From positions 372,001 to 436,000 of the forward strand of contig NZ_JAAFZC010000001.1 of the NCBI RefSeq assembly GCF_010614805.1: a stretch of DNA of 64,000 nucleotides. The letters run 5' to 3'. The notes beneath the pieces were generated by a model. The model searched no databases and was not told the DNA's origin. It saw nothing but the letters and a program-made list of their open reading frames with translations. Positions within the stretch are counted from its first letter, which is position 1. Every line of letters begins with the position of its first letter. Shown here piece by piece: positions 1 to 9,478 of the stretch. The DNA is from Pseudooceanicola aestuarii. GTDB taxonomy: Bacteria; Pseudomonadota; Alphaproteobacteria; Rhodobacterales; Rhodobacteraceae. The position numbers were made by a program, and so were the translations under genes.

Positions 1-181
1 CAGTGCCACCCCCCATGCAATGCGCCATTCCTTCGCCACCCACCTGCTGAACGCGGGCGGCGATCTGCGGGCCATTCAGGAATTGCTGGGCCATGCCTCC
101 CTGTCCACGACTCAGGCCTATACCGCCGTGGACAACGCCCGGCTGATGGATGTCTACCGCAAGGCGCACCCCCGCGCCTGA
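1..181 (+). CDS. xerC: Tyrosine recombinase XerC, C-terminal end (partial)
   Basis: Only the last 59 codons lie in the window. XerC works with XerD at dif sites to resolve chromosome dimers. The visible part carries the second half of the catalytic set of tyrosine recombinases: [12 protein letters not shown] (the HxxR motif), LLGHAS (the Gly-His pair) and the nucleophile Tyr in STTQAYT. The ending [10 protein letters not shown] is typical of XerC rather than XerD. The reading frame begins at base 2 and stops with TGA at 179-181. The 47 bases that follow separate it from a convergent hydrolase gene. Confidence 0.9.
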   Translation, partial: SATPHAMRHSFATHLLNAGGDLRAIQELLGHASLSTTQAYTAVDNARLMDVYRKAHPRA

Positions 182-228
182 GAAAGATCCCGGACAGGAG
201 GGCCATCCCATCCGCCGCGCCCGCCCCC

Positions 229-942
229 CTACTTCAGCAGGTAGGGCATCGCCAGCCAGCGTTGCAGGGCCGCGCGCACGGTGTCGGGCTGTTCCAGCGT
301 CGGCAGGTGCCCCGCCCCATCCAGGACCGCCAGCTCCGCATCGGGGATCATCCTGGCCATGAACTCGTGACGGCTGGGTGGGGTCAGGGTGTCCGCGGCG
401 CCGCACAGGACCAGCGTCGGCGCCCGCAACCGCCGCAGCGCCGCCTGCTGGTCGCGGCGCCGTTGCAGCGCCCGGATCTGACGGGTCAGCACCTCGACGC
501 CAAGATCCATCCCCATCTTCACATAGCCATTCTGAAGATCGCGGCGCCGGGGCGTGTCGTCCAGCGCGTTCAGCGGCAGGGCGGCGCGCAGGGCGTCCTC
601 CAGCCGTCCGGCGCGGGCTTTGACCAGCAGCGCTTCCCGGTCGGCGGATTGCTGCGGCGTATCGGCCAATGGCGAGGTCGACAGGAGCGCCAGCCGGGTG
701 ATCCGCTGCGGCGCCTTGCGCACCATCTCCAGCGCGACACCACCGCCCAGATCGTAGGCCAGCAGGGCAAAGCGCTGCGGCAATTCGGACAGCAAGCTGT
801 CGGCAAAGGCCTCCATCCGGTCACCCCGTGTGGGCATGGCGATGGTCACGCAGCGTTCCGTCGCCATCGACCGCATCAGCGTGCCAAAGACCCGCGCATC
901 ACACATCAGGCCGGGAATCAGGACGAGGGGTTCGCTCATCAT
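229..942 (-). CDS. Alpha/beta hydrolase with atypical nucleophile elbow
   Basis: A 237-residue protein of the alpha/beta hydrolase fold; substrate unknown. The N-terminal LVLIPGLMCDARVF matches the oxyanion-hole strand of small esterases of this family. The acid (GAADTLTPP) and the histidine (GAGHLP near the C-terminus) are present. The nucleophile elbow reads AYDLGGG, so the usual serine (GxSxG) is replaced by aspartate, as in dehalogenases and epoxide hydrolases, although the rest does not look like them. Two ATG codons are adjacent at the start and neither has a strong Shine-Dalgarno sequence. The gene runs towards xerC and shows no operon link. Confidence 0.85.
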   Translation of the reverse strand: MMSEPLVLIPGLMCDARVFGTLMRSMATERCVTIAMPTRGDRMEAFADSLLSELPQRFALLAYDLGGGVALEMVRKAPQRITRLALLSTSPLADTPQQSADREALLVKARAGRLEDALRAALPLNALDDTPRRRDLQNGYVKMGMDLGVEVLTRQIRALQRRRDQQAALRRLRAPTLVLCGAADTLTPPSRHEFMARMIPDAELAVLDGAGHLPTLEQPDTVRAALQRWLAMPYLLK

Positions 943-1303
943 TCACTCGCTCAGGGATGCGGCCGCACGGTTACCGGATCGGGTCCGGGCGCGCGCCCAC
1001 GGAGGGGGCGGACGGGTCGGGGCACACAGCCGCATGGCGCACGGCCCGCCCCGCAGGATCAGGTGGCCACGGGCGGCCCCTTGCGCGGGCGCCCCGTGGG
1101 GAATGGCCCCCGGCTACCCTGCCCCGGTGACAGAGAACCCACCGGGCAGAGCGGACCAAGGGCCGGACTGCGCACAGTTTTTCAGATGCCACCGGAAACG
1201 CAAGACCCCCGGCGCAGAAGCCTGGCACGTGGCCCGGCGACCAGCCCCGGCGCCGCACCCACACGGCATGCGGCGTGGCATGGCGCCGTGCACCGGTCCG
1301 GCA
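943..1303. other. 361-bp gap between two leftward hydrolase genes
   Basis: No convincing gene is present. Open frames here are shadows of GC-rich sequence. The stretch holds one long hairpin (1119-1149) and probably the promoter of the hydrolase that starts at 942. I looked for cobalamin, FMN, TPP and SRP RNA signatures on both strands and did not see them. Confidence 0.5.
1119..1149 (-). terminator. Hairpin in gap, possible terminator
   Basis: Ten base pairs are formed by CTGCCC(C)GGTG and CACCGGGCAG with one bulged C and a 10-base loop. It lies 155 bases beyond the stop of the leftward hydrolase at 1304. No T-run follows on either strand, so a role in termination is only a possibility. Confidence 0.3.
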
Positions 1304-2050
1304 TCAGGGCTGGCTGACCTCCGCAATCGCCTGAGTCAGCAAGTCAAGGCATTCGGGGGTGGAGAACCGGTGATCGGCGCCCTTGACCAACGTCAGGCGG
1401 ATATCGGCGCCACGGGCGGCCTCCAGCAGGCGCATGGCCTTGTCGGTGGTCACATCCGTGTCCGCCGTACCCTGCAGGAAGCGCACGGGAAACGGCAGCT
1501 GGATCGGCGCGTCCAGCAACAGGTGATCGCGACCGTCCTCGATCAGGCGGCGGGTGATCGGATAGGGGCTGCCGTAATCCGAAGGGATGGCGATCCGCCC
1601 TTCCTTCATCAGCTTGGCGCGCAGAATGTCGTCGAACCCGGCCCACATACTGTCCTCGGTGAAATCGGGGGCGGCGGCGATGGTCACCAGCCCGGCGACG
1701 CGATCGGCCAAACGGGCGCACATCAGCAGGGAGATCCAGCCGCCCATGGACGACCCGACCAGGATCTGAGGCCCCTCCGTCAGCAGGGATATCGCGTCCT
1801 CGGCATCCTGTGCCCAGTCGCCGATGCAGCCGTCGGTGAAATTGCCGTTGCTTTCACCGTGGCCGGAATAGTCGAACCGCAGATAGGCGCGGCCCTGCGC
1901 CCGGCACCAATCCTCCAGATGCGTCGCCTTGGTGCCCTGCATGTCGGACATGAAACCGCCCAGGAACACCACCCCCGGCCCCTGTCCGGGCGTCTGGTGA
2001 TAGGCGATGCGGCGGCCCTGGGCATTGGTCAGGAACTGGGTTTCGGCCAT
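1304..2050 (-). CDS. Alpha/beta hydrolase (serine esterase/thioesterase-like)
   Basis: A 248-residue serine hydrolase. The start chosen is the ATG at 2050, which is preceded by GGGAGAGA; an upstream in-frame start would add 17 residues without a better ribosome site. Visible motifs: GVVFLGGFMSDM (oxyanion region), FDYSGHGES, the nucleophile elbow VGSSMGGW, the acid in QGTADTDV, and the terminal histidine in KGADHRFS. The GFxSDMxGxKA pattern resembles ABHD10-like acyl-protein thioesterases and related bacterial hydrolases, but the true substrate cannot be read from the sequence. It is a monocistronic leftward gene. Confidence 0.88.
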   Translation of the reverse strand: MAETQFLTNAQGRRIAYHQTPGQGPGVVFLGGFMSDMQGTKATHLEDWCRAQGRAYLRFDYSGHGESNGNFTDGCIGDWAQDAEDAISLLTEGPQILVGSSMGGWISLLMCARLADRVAGLVTIAAAPDFTEDSMWAGFDDILRAKLMKEGRIAIPSDYGSPYPITRRLIEDGRDHLLLDAPIQLPFPVRFLQGTADTDVTTDKAMRLLEAARGADIRLTLVKGADHRFSTPECLDLLTQAIAEVSQP

Positions 2051-2232
2051 GGTCTGTCTCTCCCGTTTCGGGTGGTCTTCCGTTGGGCGATGCAATGCCA
2101 TGGCGACATGATCAGGGGCAAGTGCGCGCGGTCATGATCAGGGCGGCGGGCGAAAGGCAGCAGGCAACGGCCCGCCGATGGCCCCCGCCACGGGCAAGGT
2201 GTGGCGGGCGGCCCTACCGCGGAACCCACTCG

Positions 2233-3522
2233 TCAGCCCTGCGTCTCCACCTCCTCCAGCAGGGCCAGCGCCAGCACTCCGCCGCACAGCGCCAGCGCCG
2301 CGAAACCGGCCAGCGCCCAGGCCGGCCCGATCAGGCTGAGCCCGCCACCGAACACGCCCGACACCAGCAGCAGCCCGCCGATCAGGGTGTTCGCCACGGC
2401 GGTATAGCGGCTGCGTGCGTCCTCCGGGGCCATATCCACCAGGTAGACCGACCGGCCCTGCCGCACCCCGTGATAGGCGATCATCAGCACGAACAGCACC
2501 ACCGGCCCGGCCCAGGCAGCCGCGCCCAGCCCCAGGCCGTGCAGCGCCAGCATCGCCGCCATCGCCATGCCGCCACCGAATCCCGAAGCCGCCAGCACCC
2601 GCCGTGACGACAGGTCCGCCAGCCGCCCCCAGACATAGGAGCTGACCAGCGAGGCGAACGCCGAGGCCAGCACCAGCGCCCCCAACCGGCCAAGGACGGC
2701 TCCGTCTTCGCCGCCAGCAAGAATCACCAGATACGGCGGCGCCAGCGCGGTGGAGACCAGCAGCCCCCGCACCAGCACGAAGCGGCGCAGCCGGGCGTCC
2801 TGCCGTAGCGGCGCCAGCAGCGCGGGCCGTCTGTCGCGGGCGGGGTGGCTGCGCTGTTCCTCCAGCGTCGCGAACAGCAGCGCGGCCATCAGCCAGAAGA
2901 TCCCGGCCAACGCGATCGCCGCCAGCACCGCGCCCCGGTCCTGCAACAGGCCCGACATCAGCAGCAGCGCAAAGCCTACCACCGCCACCGAAGCGACAGA
3001 CCCTGCCAATCCGGTAACCGCGCCGCGCCGCGTCTCCTCTACCGTCTTGCCCAGGATGTCCTTGAACGAGACCGAACACGCGGCACGCGCCAGCGCCAGC
3101 ACGGCCAGCAGCAGGCAGATCGCCAGCCCCGCCGCCGCCCCGTCCAGCCACAGCCCCGCCGCCGCGATGCCCAGCGCGGCCGAACCCTGCACCGCCGATC
3201 CCGCCGCCCACATCCATTTGCGCCGGCCCATCCGCGCCAGCCCGCCGGCCAGCAGGATCTGCGGCAGCAGGGCACCTGCCTCCCGGATCGGCACCAGCGC
3301 CCCGACATAAACGGCGGGCGCCCCCAGGGCAGACAACAGCCAGCTGAGGACAAGCTTCGGATCAATCAAACCGTCGGCCACCTTCGTCAGGGCCAGCGAC
3401 CCGACATGGCGCAGCCCGTTGCGAGCCTCTTGCCGGGGGGCGCTGGCGGCCTGCGTCAGGCTGGCGCCCGTGATCCGTGCGAAGAGCGCCCGGACAGGGC
3501 TGCGATTGCTGGCTTTGGTCAT
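2233..3522 (-). CDS. MFS family transporter
   Basis: A 429-residue protein with about 12 hydrophobic segments and the loop [13 protein letters not shown] between the first pairs of helices, as in major facilitator transporters. A basic central loop ([13 protein letters not shown], about residue 220) splits the two six-helix halves. A second loop contains [12 protein letters not shown], the symmetry-related copy of the conserved loop. The substrate is unknown. The gene diverges from thrS, with about 100 bases between the two starts, so the two promoters share this short region. Confidence 0.85.
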   Translation of the reverse strand: MTKASNRSPVRALFARITGASLTQAASAPRQEARNGLRHVGSLALTKVADGLIDPKLVLSWLLSALGAPAVYVGALVPIREAGALLPQILLAGGLARMGRRKWMWAAGSAVQGSAALGIAAAGLWLDGAAAGLAICLLLAVLALARAACSVSFKDILGKTVEETRRGAVTGLAGSVASVAVVGFALLLMSGLLQDRGAVLAAIALAGIFWLMAALLFATLEEQRSHPARDRRPALLAPLRQDARLRRFVLVRGLLVSTALAPPYLVILAGGEDGAVLGRLGALVLASAFASLVSSYVWGRLADLSSRRVLAASGFGGGMAMAAMLALHGLGLGAAAWAGPVVLFVLMIAYHGVRQGRSVYLVDMAPEDARSRYTAVANTLIGGLLLVSGVFGGGLSLIGPAWALAGFAALALCGGVLALALLEEVETQG

Positions 3523-3625
3523 GCGGCCCTCGGTTGACTTTGCGTGCAGGTCCGATCACTTAGGGCGCGCAACAAAACCCGCAACCCGGCGTTCCGTGGG
3601 CGCCAAACTGACGAGGAGGCCGCAA

Positions 3626-5572
3626 ATGGCTCAGATCTCCCTCAAATTTCCTGACGGCAATACGAAGGCGGTCCCGCAAGGGATCACCCCGGCGGAAGTT
3701 GCCGCCGATATCTCCAAGTCGCTGGCCAAGAAGGCGATCAGCGCCACCGTGAACGGGGCGCATCACGATCTGCAATGGCCCATCGACGCGGATGCGGAGA
3801 TCGCCATTCACACCATGCAGGACGACGCCCCCGCGCTGGAGCTGATCCGTCATGATCTGGCGCATATCATGGCCCGCGCGGTGCAGGAGCTGTGGCCCGA
3901 CGTCAAAGTCACCATCGGCCCGGTGCGGGATGCCGGCTGGTTCTACGATTTCGACCGGGAAGAACCGTTCACCCCCGAGGATCTGGGCGCCATCGAGGCC
4001 AAGATGAAGGAAATCATCAACGCCCGCGACCCCGTCCGAACCGAAGTCTGGGACCGCGCCCGCGCGATCCAGCATTACAAGGATGCGGGCGAGCCGTTCA
4101 AGGTGGAGCTGATCGAACGCATCCCCGGCGATGAGCCGATCCGCATGTACTGGCACGGCGACTGGCAGGATCTGTGCCGTGGCCCGCACCTTCAACATAC
4201 CGGCCAGGTCCCCGCCGATGCGTTCAAGCTGATGCATGTCGCCGGCGCCTATTGGCTGGGCGACAGTTCCCGCCCGATGCTGCAACGGATCTACGGTGTG
4301 GCCTTCCGCAACCGCAACGACCTGAAGGCCCACCTGACCATGCTGGAGGAGGCCGCCAAACGCGACCACCGCAAGCTGGGCCGGGAGATGGATCTGTTCC
4401 ACATGCAGGAGGAAGCGCCGGGCCAGATCTTCTGGCACGCGGACGGCTGGAAGATCTACACGACCTTGCAGGACTACATGCGCCGCAAGCAGGAAAAGGG
4501 CGGCTATGTGGAGGTCAACACCCCCCAGGTCGTCAACCGCAAGCTGTGGGAGGCCTCGGGCCACTGGGACAATTACCAGGAGCACATGTTCATCGTCGAG
4601 GTGGACGAGGAACATGCCCGCGAAAAGACGGTCAACGCGCTCAAGCCGATGAACTGCCCCTGCCACGTGCAGATCTTCAACCACGGGCTGAAATCCTATC
4701 GCGACCTGCCGCTGCGGATGGCGGAGTTCGGCTCCTGCGCGCGGTACGAGCCCTCGGGCGCGTTGCATGGCATCATGCGGGTGCGCGGCTTTACCCAGGA
4801 TGACGCGCATATTTTCTGCACCCCCGATCAGATCGAGGCGGAAACCCGGAAGTTCATCGAATTCCTGGCCGATATCTACGCCGAACTGGGCTTTACCGAC
4901 TGGTCGGTGAAACTGTCCACCCGCCCGGACAAACGGATCGGCAGCGAAGAGGAATGGGATCGGGTGGAAGCAGCCCTGGGCAACGCCACCCGCGCGGCAG
5001 GATACGATTACACGATCAACGAGGGCGAAGGCGCCTTTTACGGGCCCAAGCTGGAATTCGTCCTGACCGATGCCATCGGCCGGGATTGGCAATGCGGCAC
5101 GTTCCAGGTGGATCCCAACCTGCCGGAACGGCTGGGCGCCTCCTATATCGGTGCCGACGGGGAAAAACACCGCCCCGTCATGCTGCACCGCGCTGTCGTC
5201 GGCTCGTTCGAGCGGTTCCTGGGTATCCTGATAGAGAACTATTCCGGCAAGCTGCCGCTGTGGCTGGCGCCCCGGCAGGTGGTCGTGGCCGCGATCGTGT
5301 CGGATGCGGATGAGTATTGCGAAACCGTCGCCGCGCGCCTGCGCGCCGCCGGGATCCGGGCCGAAACCGACCTGCGGAACGAGAAGATCAACTACAAGGT
5401 CCGCGAACATTCCGTCGGCAAGGTGCCCTATATCCTGGCCTGCGGCATGAAGGAGGTGGAGGAGGGCACCGTCTCCACCCGCAAACTGGGGGAAAAGCAG
5501 ACCCGCACCCAGACCGTGGACGAGATCGTCGCCCAGCTGGTTGACGAAGCCAGGGCGCCCGACCTGCGCTGA
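3626..5572 (+). CDS. thrS: Threonine--tRNA ligase
   Basis: A 648-residue class II aminoacyl-tRNA synthetase that charges tRNA-Thr. It has the full layout: TGS domain (residues 1-60), editing domain with [12 protein letters not shown], catalytic core, and C-terminal anticodon-binding domain. Zinc ligands are seen in MNCPCH (about residue 340), QDDAHIF and [13 protein letters not shown]. The ATG at 3626 has a strong GAGGAGG site; the open frame extends upstream but without family similarity. It is followed by a strong terminator at 5628 and appears monocistronic. Confidence 0.98.
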   Translation: MAQISLKFPDGNTKAVPQGITPAEVAADISKSLAKKAISATVNGAHHDLQWPIDADAEIAIHTMQDDAPALELIRHDLAHIMARAVQELWPDVKVTIGPVRDAGWFYDFDREEPFTPEDLGAIEAKMKEIINARDPVRTEVWDRARAIQHYKDAGEPFKVELIERIPGDEPIRMYWHGDWQDLCRGPHLQHTGQVPADAFKLMHVAGAYWLGDSSRPMLQRIYGVAFRNRNDLKAHLTMLEEAAKRDHRKLGREMDLFHMQEEAPGQIFWHADGWKIYTTLQDYMRRKQEKGGYVEVNTPQVVNRKLWEASGHWDNYQEHMFIVEVDEEHAREKTVNALKPMNCPCHVQIFNHGLKSYRDLPLRMAEFGSCARYEPSGALHGIMRVRGFTQDDAHIFCTPDQIEAETRKFIEFLADIYAELGFTDWSVKLSTRPDKRIGSEEEWDRVEAALGNATRAAGYDYTINEGEGAFYGPKLEFVLTDAIGRDWQCGTFQVDPNLPERLGASYIGADGEKHRPVMLHRAVVGSFERFLGILIENYSGKLPLWLAPRQVVVAAIVSDADEYCETVAARLRAAGIRAETDLRNEKINYKVREHSVGKVPYILACGMKEVEEGTVSTRKLGEKQTRTQTVDEIVAQLVDEARAPDLR

Positions 5573-5627
5573 GGGCTGCACCGGGCGCCGGCACGGGACC
5601 GCCCGCCCGCATTGATGCGCCGTGACC

Positions 5628-5662
5628 GGGCGCGCCCTTTGCCCGGGCGCGCCCCTTCTTTT
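5628..5662 (+). terminator. Rho-independent terminator of thrS
   Basis: The 10-mer GGGCGCGCCC occurs at 5628-5637 and again at 5645-5654, with a 7-base loop between. Because each copy is self-complementary, they form a strong stem, followed by CTTCTTTT. The position, 56 bases after the thrS stop, fits. Confidence 0.8.
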
Positions 5663-6147
5663 GACCGCGATCTGCCAATTGCCTCCACCTTGCGGGGGGA
5701 TTGCGGACTGTGGGCAAGCCCCCCCTCTGGGCGCCCTTTGCCCGGGGCTGGGCGGGCCGGTTCTTCCTGTGCCCGCACCGCAGACAAGGCGGCACCCATC
5801 GCCCGCGAAACCCTGTCATGCGGGGTGTCCGGGCGCCGATGCGGGGCGGCGCGGGGTATCTTTTCGATAACGTCGCCCCCGCGGGCGCCTGCCGCAGCGC
5901 AGAAAGATCCGCAAAGACTGAAACATTCCCGCGCAGGAATGTTGCGATCCTCCCACGCGGGCGTGAGCTGCGCGGAAAACCGCCCATGTTTACAGGCCCG
6001 GACACGGTAATGGTTTTCACGCCGAATGACGTGCGCTGACGGCCGCGTGAATGACGGGCTCGTGAGTGGTTCGTCAGCGCCTCCGCCTTCTACCGTTTTG
6101 GCAGGTGCACCGCTGCTGGTGCCCCGACGAAACAAAGGGAGATGACC
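5663..6147 (+). promoter_or_regulatory. 485-bp leader of the bufferin-type operon
   Basis: This non-coding stretch follows the thrS terminator and leads into the exported precursor gene at 6148. Small open frames here lack ribosome sites and family resemblance. It contains a perfect 8-6-8 inverted repeat (5922-5943). I could not assign a -35/-10 pair with confidence, and no known riboswitch is evident. The length suggests control at a distance or an unrecognised small RNA. Confidence 0.45.
5922..5943. promoter_or_regulatory. Perfect 8-6-8 inverted repeat, candidate operator
   Basis: AACATTCC and GGAATGTT flank a 6-base CGCGCA spacer. It stands out as an AT-richer palindrome in a GC-rich leader, 205 bases before the precursor gene. 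No T-run follows, so a terminator is unlikely. A regulator binding site for the downstream operon is an inference from position only. Confidence 0.4.
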
Positions 6148-6474
6148 ATGTCCAATTCGACCAAGACCGCCGCCATCGCGGGTGCCTTCGCCGCTGCCCT
6201 CGCCGCCCAGGTGGCCACCCCCGCCCATGCCGCAGAGAACGTGAAATGCTACGGCGTGTCGCTGGCCGGAGAGAACGATTGCGCCGCCGGGCCGGGCACG
6301 ACCTGTGCCGGCACCTCCAAGGTGGATTACCAGGGCAACGCCTGGACACTCGTTCAGGACGGCACCTGCGAAAGCGACAGCCCGACCCTGGCCGACGGCA
6401 CCAGCATGATGCTGCCCGACGGCAAGATGGGCAGCCTGGCCGCGCTGGAACGCGACCTGCCGATGGAGGGCTGA
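6148..6474 (+). CDS. bufA1: Bufferin-type metallophore precursor (DUF2282, BufA1-like)
   Basis: A 108-residue exported peptide. Residues 1-28 form a signal peptide ending ATPAHA. The mature part carries four cysteines in the DUF2282 pattern: [22 protein letters not shown], and DGTC, with the conserved KVDYQGNAW between the last two. In the characterised BufA1 family these cysteines are modified by the DUF692 enzyme encoded next door and the product binds copper in the periplasm; this is family knowledge, not shown here. The start is the ATG at 6148, spaced seven bases from AAGGGA; an ATG two codons upstream is too close. It is the first gene of a four-gene operon. Confidence 0.88.
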   Translation: MSNSTKTAAIAGAFAAALAAQVATPAHAAENVKCYGVSLAGENDCAAGPGTTCAGTSKVDYQGNAWTLVQDGTCESDSPTLADGTSMMLPDGKMGSLAALERDLPMEG

Positions 6475-6593
6475 CCGCCAGGCGGCGCGCCATTCCCCAT
6501 CCGGGCGCGCCGCACCCCGGCCCCGCCGCCATCCCACGGGCGCCGGGGCCACCCCGCTCACCGCTCACCGTCCACCCTGCCGGAGGTTCCCCG

Positions 6594-7445
6594 ATGTTCG
6601 ACACGCCCCAACCCTGTCTGCCCGCCCTGCCCGGCGTCGGATACAAGGCGCAGCACTACCTGGATATCCTGTCGAATCCCGCGCCCGTCGGCTGGCTGGA
6701 AATCCACGCCGAGAACTACATGGGCGATGGCGGGCGCCCGATCGCCCAACTGCGGCACCTGGCGGAGCGGTTCCCCATTTCGGTCCATGGCGTCGGCCTG
6801 TCGATCGGCGGCGAGGCACCTCTTGATCCCGACCACCTGGCCCGACTGAAACAACTGTGCGACTGGCTGGACCCGGCCAGCTTTTCCGAACATCTGGCCT
6901 GGTCGACCCATGAGGGGGCCTTTCTGAACGATCTCCTGCCGCTGCCTTATACCGCCGCCACGCTGACCCGCGTCGCCGATCATATCGACCAGGTGCAGGA
7001 AAACCTGGGCCGCCGGATGCTGCTGGAGAACCCGTCCTCCTACCTGGCCTTCGCCGACAGCGAGATGACAGAGACCGATTTCCTGCGCGAGATCACCCGA
7101 CGCACCGGCTGTGGCCTGTTGCTGGACGTGAACAACGTCTTCGTCTCGGCCACCAACCTTGGCCTGGACGCGCGCGATTACGTGGCCGATTTTCCGATGG
7201 ACGCCGTGGGCGAGATCCACCTTGGCGGCCATGACGAGGATGCCGACGATGCCGGCCGCCCCCTGTTGATCGACAGCCACGGGGCAGAGGTGGCAGACCC
7301 GGTCTGGAGCCTGCTGGACCTAGTGCTGGACCAGGCCGGACCACGCCCTGTGCTGATCGAATGGGACACCGACGTGCCCAGCTGGCCGGTCCTGGCGGCA
7401 GAGGCAAGGCGCGCCGAACGTGCCCTGGCGCGGATACCCGCATGA
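6594..7445 (+). CDS. bufB: DUF692 multinuclear non-heme iron oxidase (BufB/MbnB-like)
   Basis: A 283-residue TIM-barrel enzyme of the MNIO family, which oxidises cysteines of ribosomal peptides. Candidate metal ligands and conserved motifs are visible in order: GVGYK near the N-terminus, [48 protein letters not shown] and IEWDTD. The ATG at 6594 follows GGAGG. It lies 119 bases after the precursor gene and overlaps the next gene by four bases. Expected substrate: the four-cysteine precursor at 6148. The protein is cytoplasmic, so modification would occur before export. Confidence 0.92.
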   Translation: MFDTPQPCLPALPGVGYKAQHYLDILSNPAPVGWLEIHAENYMGDGGRPIAQLRHLAERFPISVHGVGLSIGGEAPLDPDHLARLKQLCDWLDPASFSEHLAWSTHEGAFLNDLLPLPYTAATLTRVADHIDQVQENLGRRMLLENPSSYLAFADSEMTETDFLREITRRTGCGLLLDVNNVFVSATNLGLDARDYVADFPMDAVGEIHLGGHDEDADDAGRPLLIDSHGAEVADPVWSLLDLVLDQAGPRPVLIEWDTDVPSWPVLAAEARRAERALARIPA

Positions 7446-8197
7446 CCAGCCCGCAAGCCGCGTTCCGCACGGCCGTGCTGAACCCGCAGGCGCCAGTTCC
7501 CGAGGGGCTGACCGATGGCCAGGGTGGCAGCGCCGGTCGCCGCTTTGCCGTGTATCGCAACAATGTCGCCGTGAGCCTGACCGACGCCCTGCTGGAAGGA
7601 TTTCCGGCCCTGACCGCGCTTCTGGGGCGCGACAACATGCGAACCCTGGCGGGGCGGTTCCTGCGGGATTGTCCGCCGACCACGCCGCTGATGTCGCGCT
7701 ACGGCACGGACCTGCCCGAATATCTGCGCGATTTCGCGCCGCTGGCGCATGTGGGGTCGCTGCCCGACCTGGCGCGGCTGGAACTGGCGCTGCGCCAATC
7801 CTACCACGCCGCCGACCACAGCCCCGCCGATCCCGACCGGCTGGGCGCGCTGGACGGCGCCGACCTGGCACGCGCGCGGCTGCGGCTGGCGCCGTCCTTG
7901 CGGCTGATCCGGTCCGATTGGCCGGTGCATGACATCCGCCTGCACGCGCTGGACCCGGCGCATCCCGCCCCCGCACGCCAGGCCCAGGACATCGTGGTCC
8001 TGCGCCCCGCCTACGACCCTCAGCCCCGGCTGCTACCGCCCGGTGGCGGCGCCTTCCTGGCCGCTGTTCTGGACGGTGTCCCCCTTGCCACCGCGCTGGA
8101 AACCGCCATGGCCGAGGCACCGGATTTCGACCTGACCGCCCTGCTGTCCCTGCTGCTGGGCGCCGGCGCCCTGACCGATGTGGAGATCACGCCATGA
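7442..8197 (+). CDS. bufC: DUF2063 partner protein (BufC/HvfC-like)
   Basis: A 251-residue protein of the DUF2063 family that accompanies DUF692 enzymes. Its N-terminal part has the family signature [18 protein letters not shown] (about residues 33-50), followed by FPALTALLG and [11 protein letters not shown]. The family is thought to recruit the peptide to the oxidase, as MbnC does with MbnB. The start ATG overlaps the bufB stop (ATGA), and the end overlaps the DoxX gene in the same way, which indicates translational coupling and a fixed stoichiometry with the oxidase. Confidence 0.9.
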   Translation: MTSPQAAFRTAVLNPQAPVPEGLTDGQGGSAGRRFAVYRNNVAVSLTDALLEGFPALTALLGRDNMRTLAGRFLRDCPPTTPLMSRYGTDLPEYLRDFAPLAHVGSLPDLARLELALRQSYHAADHSPADPDRLGALDGADLARARLRLAPSLRLIRSDWPVHDIRLHALDPAHPAPARQAQDIVVLRPAYDPQPRLLPPGGGAFLAAVLDGVPLATALETAMAEAPDFDLTALLSLLLGAGALTDVEITP

Positions 8198-8781
8198 CCG
8201 ACCCGACGCAACCGCTCTCCCGGATGGAACCGATCCTGCCCCTGCTGGCACGGTTCCTGTTTGCCGCTGTCTTGCTGCCCTATTACTGGGCCTCCGCCAT
8301 GACCAAGACGGGCGCGGGGCTGCTGGGCGTCTTCTCGCCCTCGCTGGGGGCCTATGCACAGATCTTTCCCCGCCAGATGGAAGCCGCGGGCTACGATGCC
8401 AGCCAGCTGGGTCTGCTACAATGGGCGGTGGTGGTGGCCGGCACTCTGGCCGAATTCATCCTGCCCGCCCTGATCGTGCTGGGTCTGCTGACGCGGCTGT
8501 CGGCGTTGGCAATGATCGGCTTTGTCACCGTGCAGACCCTGACGGATCTGTATGGTCACGGTGGCATCGCCCACGCCGAGACGCTGGGCGCGTGGTTCGA
8601 CCGGGCGCCCGACGGGCTGATCCTGGATCAACGCGGGCTGTGGTTTCTGCTGCTGATGCTGCTGGTGGTCAAGGGCGGCGGCGCCCTGTCGCTGGACGCG
8701 CTGCTGTTCAGAAATGCGGTTTCGGCTCATCCGGCTGACCGGCGGCCAGCGCCAGCAGCGCCGCGACCACGCAGAAGCTGA
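8194..8781 (+). CDS. DoxX family inner-membrane protein
   Basis: A 195-residue membrane protein with about four hydrophobic segments and a DoxX-type first helix (LARFLFAAVLLPYYWASAMTK). DoxX proteins are frequent last genes of bufferin-type operons; their role there may be redox or membrane related and is not settled. It starts inside the bufC stop codon (ATGA). Its last 74 bases overlap the convergent gene that ends at 8708, so its C-terminal tail HPADRRPAPAAPRPRRS is read opposite another coding region. Confidence 0.85.
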   Translation: MTDPTQPLSRMEPILPLLARFLFAAVLLPYYWASAMTKTGAGLLGVFSPSLGAYAQIFPRQMEAAGYDASQLGLLQWAVVVAGTLAEFILPALIVLGLLTRLSALAMIGFVTVQTLTDLYGHGGIAHAETLGAWFDRAPDGLILDQRGLWFLLLMLLVVKGGGALSLDALLFRNAVSAHPADRRPAPAAPRPRRS

Positions 8782-9076
8782 TCGGAAAGATGGTGAACAG
8801 GCCCAGGCCATAGCCCATGTACATGCCCCCTGCACCCGCCAGCATCAGGATGCCGCCCCAAAGCGCCCGGACCTTGGCCATACCCGCACCCGCCAGCGCC
8901 AGGATCGGTGACACCACTCCGGCGGCCCGCACGAGCGGAACATTTTCAACCTGTTGAAACAGGCCGTCAACCTCGCCAACGGCATTCACCGCCTCGGTGT
9001 AGCCATAGCTGAGGAACCCGACGACCAGCCCCATCAGCCCCCCGATCACGCCCAATATCAGTGCGGCGTTGCGCAT
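8708..9076 (-). CDS. Small four-helix membrane protein, unknown
   Basis: A 122-residue protein not recognised beyond its membrane nature. Four hydrophobic segments are visible: ALILGVIGGLMGLVVGFLSY at the N-terminus, VVSPILALAGAGM, LWGGILMLAGAGGMYMGYGL, and a C-terminal SFCVVAALLALAAG. The start ATG at 9076 follows GGAGGGG; the open frame extends upstream but would overlap the neighbour without a better start. The gene converges on the DoxX gene with a 74-base overlap. The ArsC-like gene upstream ends only 14 bases away, so the two may be cotranscribed. Confidence 0.75.
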   Translation of the reverse strand: MRNAALILGVIGGLMGLVVGFLSYGYTEAVNAVGEVDGLFQQVENVPLVRAAGVVSPILALAGAGMAKVRALWGGILMLAGAGGMYMGYGLGLFTIFPISFCVVAALLALAAGQPDEPKPHF

Positions 9077-9090
9077 GTGCCCCTCCGTCG

Positions 9091-9438
9091 TCAAATGTCC
9101 GCTGATGCCGTCAGGGCGGTGCGGGTGTCGTCTGTCCACCCCAGATAGAGATCGTCGCCCCGAATGATAAGGGGGCGTTTCATCAGCTTGGGGTATTCCG
9201 CCAACAAGTCCAGCGGTGGCCGCGCGCGCTCCTCGGCGTCCAGCCCGCGCCATGTCGTCGACCGCGCATTGAGCAGCGCCGCGCCGAACCGCTTTTCCGC
9301 CCGGGCCAGCAATGCGGCCGGCACCCCCTGCGCCTGCACATCTACAAGTTCAGCGTTTTCAATCGCTTTCACGCAGGCGCGCGTCGTGTCACAGGTTTTC
9401 AGCCCGTAGACGAGAATAGGGACAGAGCCGGTGGTCAT
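9091..9438 (-). CDS. ArsC/Spx-family reductase-like protein (YffB-like)
   Basis: A 115-residue thioredoxin-fold protein. VYGLKTCDTTRACVKAIE gives the family's N-terminal CDTTRAC pattern, and RPLIIRGDDLYLGW matches the RP(L/I) motif of arsenate reductase-related proteins. It lacks neighbours for arsenic resistance, so true arsenate reduction is doubtful; the YffB/Spx-like group is more likely. It reads leftwards from the shared intergenic region with cspA and could form a two-gene unit with the membrane protein downstream. Confidence 0.85.
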   Translation of the reverse strand: MTTGSVPILVYGLKTCDTTRACVKAIENAELVDVQAQGVPAALLARAEKRFGAALLNARSTTWRGLDAEERARPPLDLLAEYPKLMKRPLIIRGDDLYLGWTDDTRTALTASADI

Positions 9439-9478
9439 CAGATTAATCCTTTTGCACTTGGTCAGATCACTATCGGTT

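Noticed and set aside
943..1303. Cobalamin or FMN riboswitch, SRP RNA
   Set aside because: Hairpins are present, but the conserved boxes of these RNAs are not seen on either strand.
3560..5581. A 673-codon open frame opposite thrS
   Set aside because: Shadow of the thrS coding strand; no recognisable domain.
9091..9438. True arsenate reductase of an arsenic resistance operon
   Set aside because: The family match is to the broad ArsC/Spx/YffB group and no arsenic resistance genes are near.
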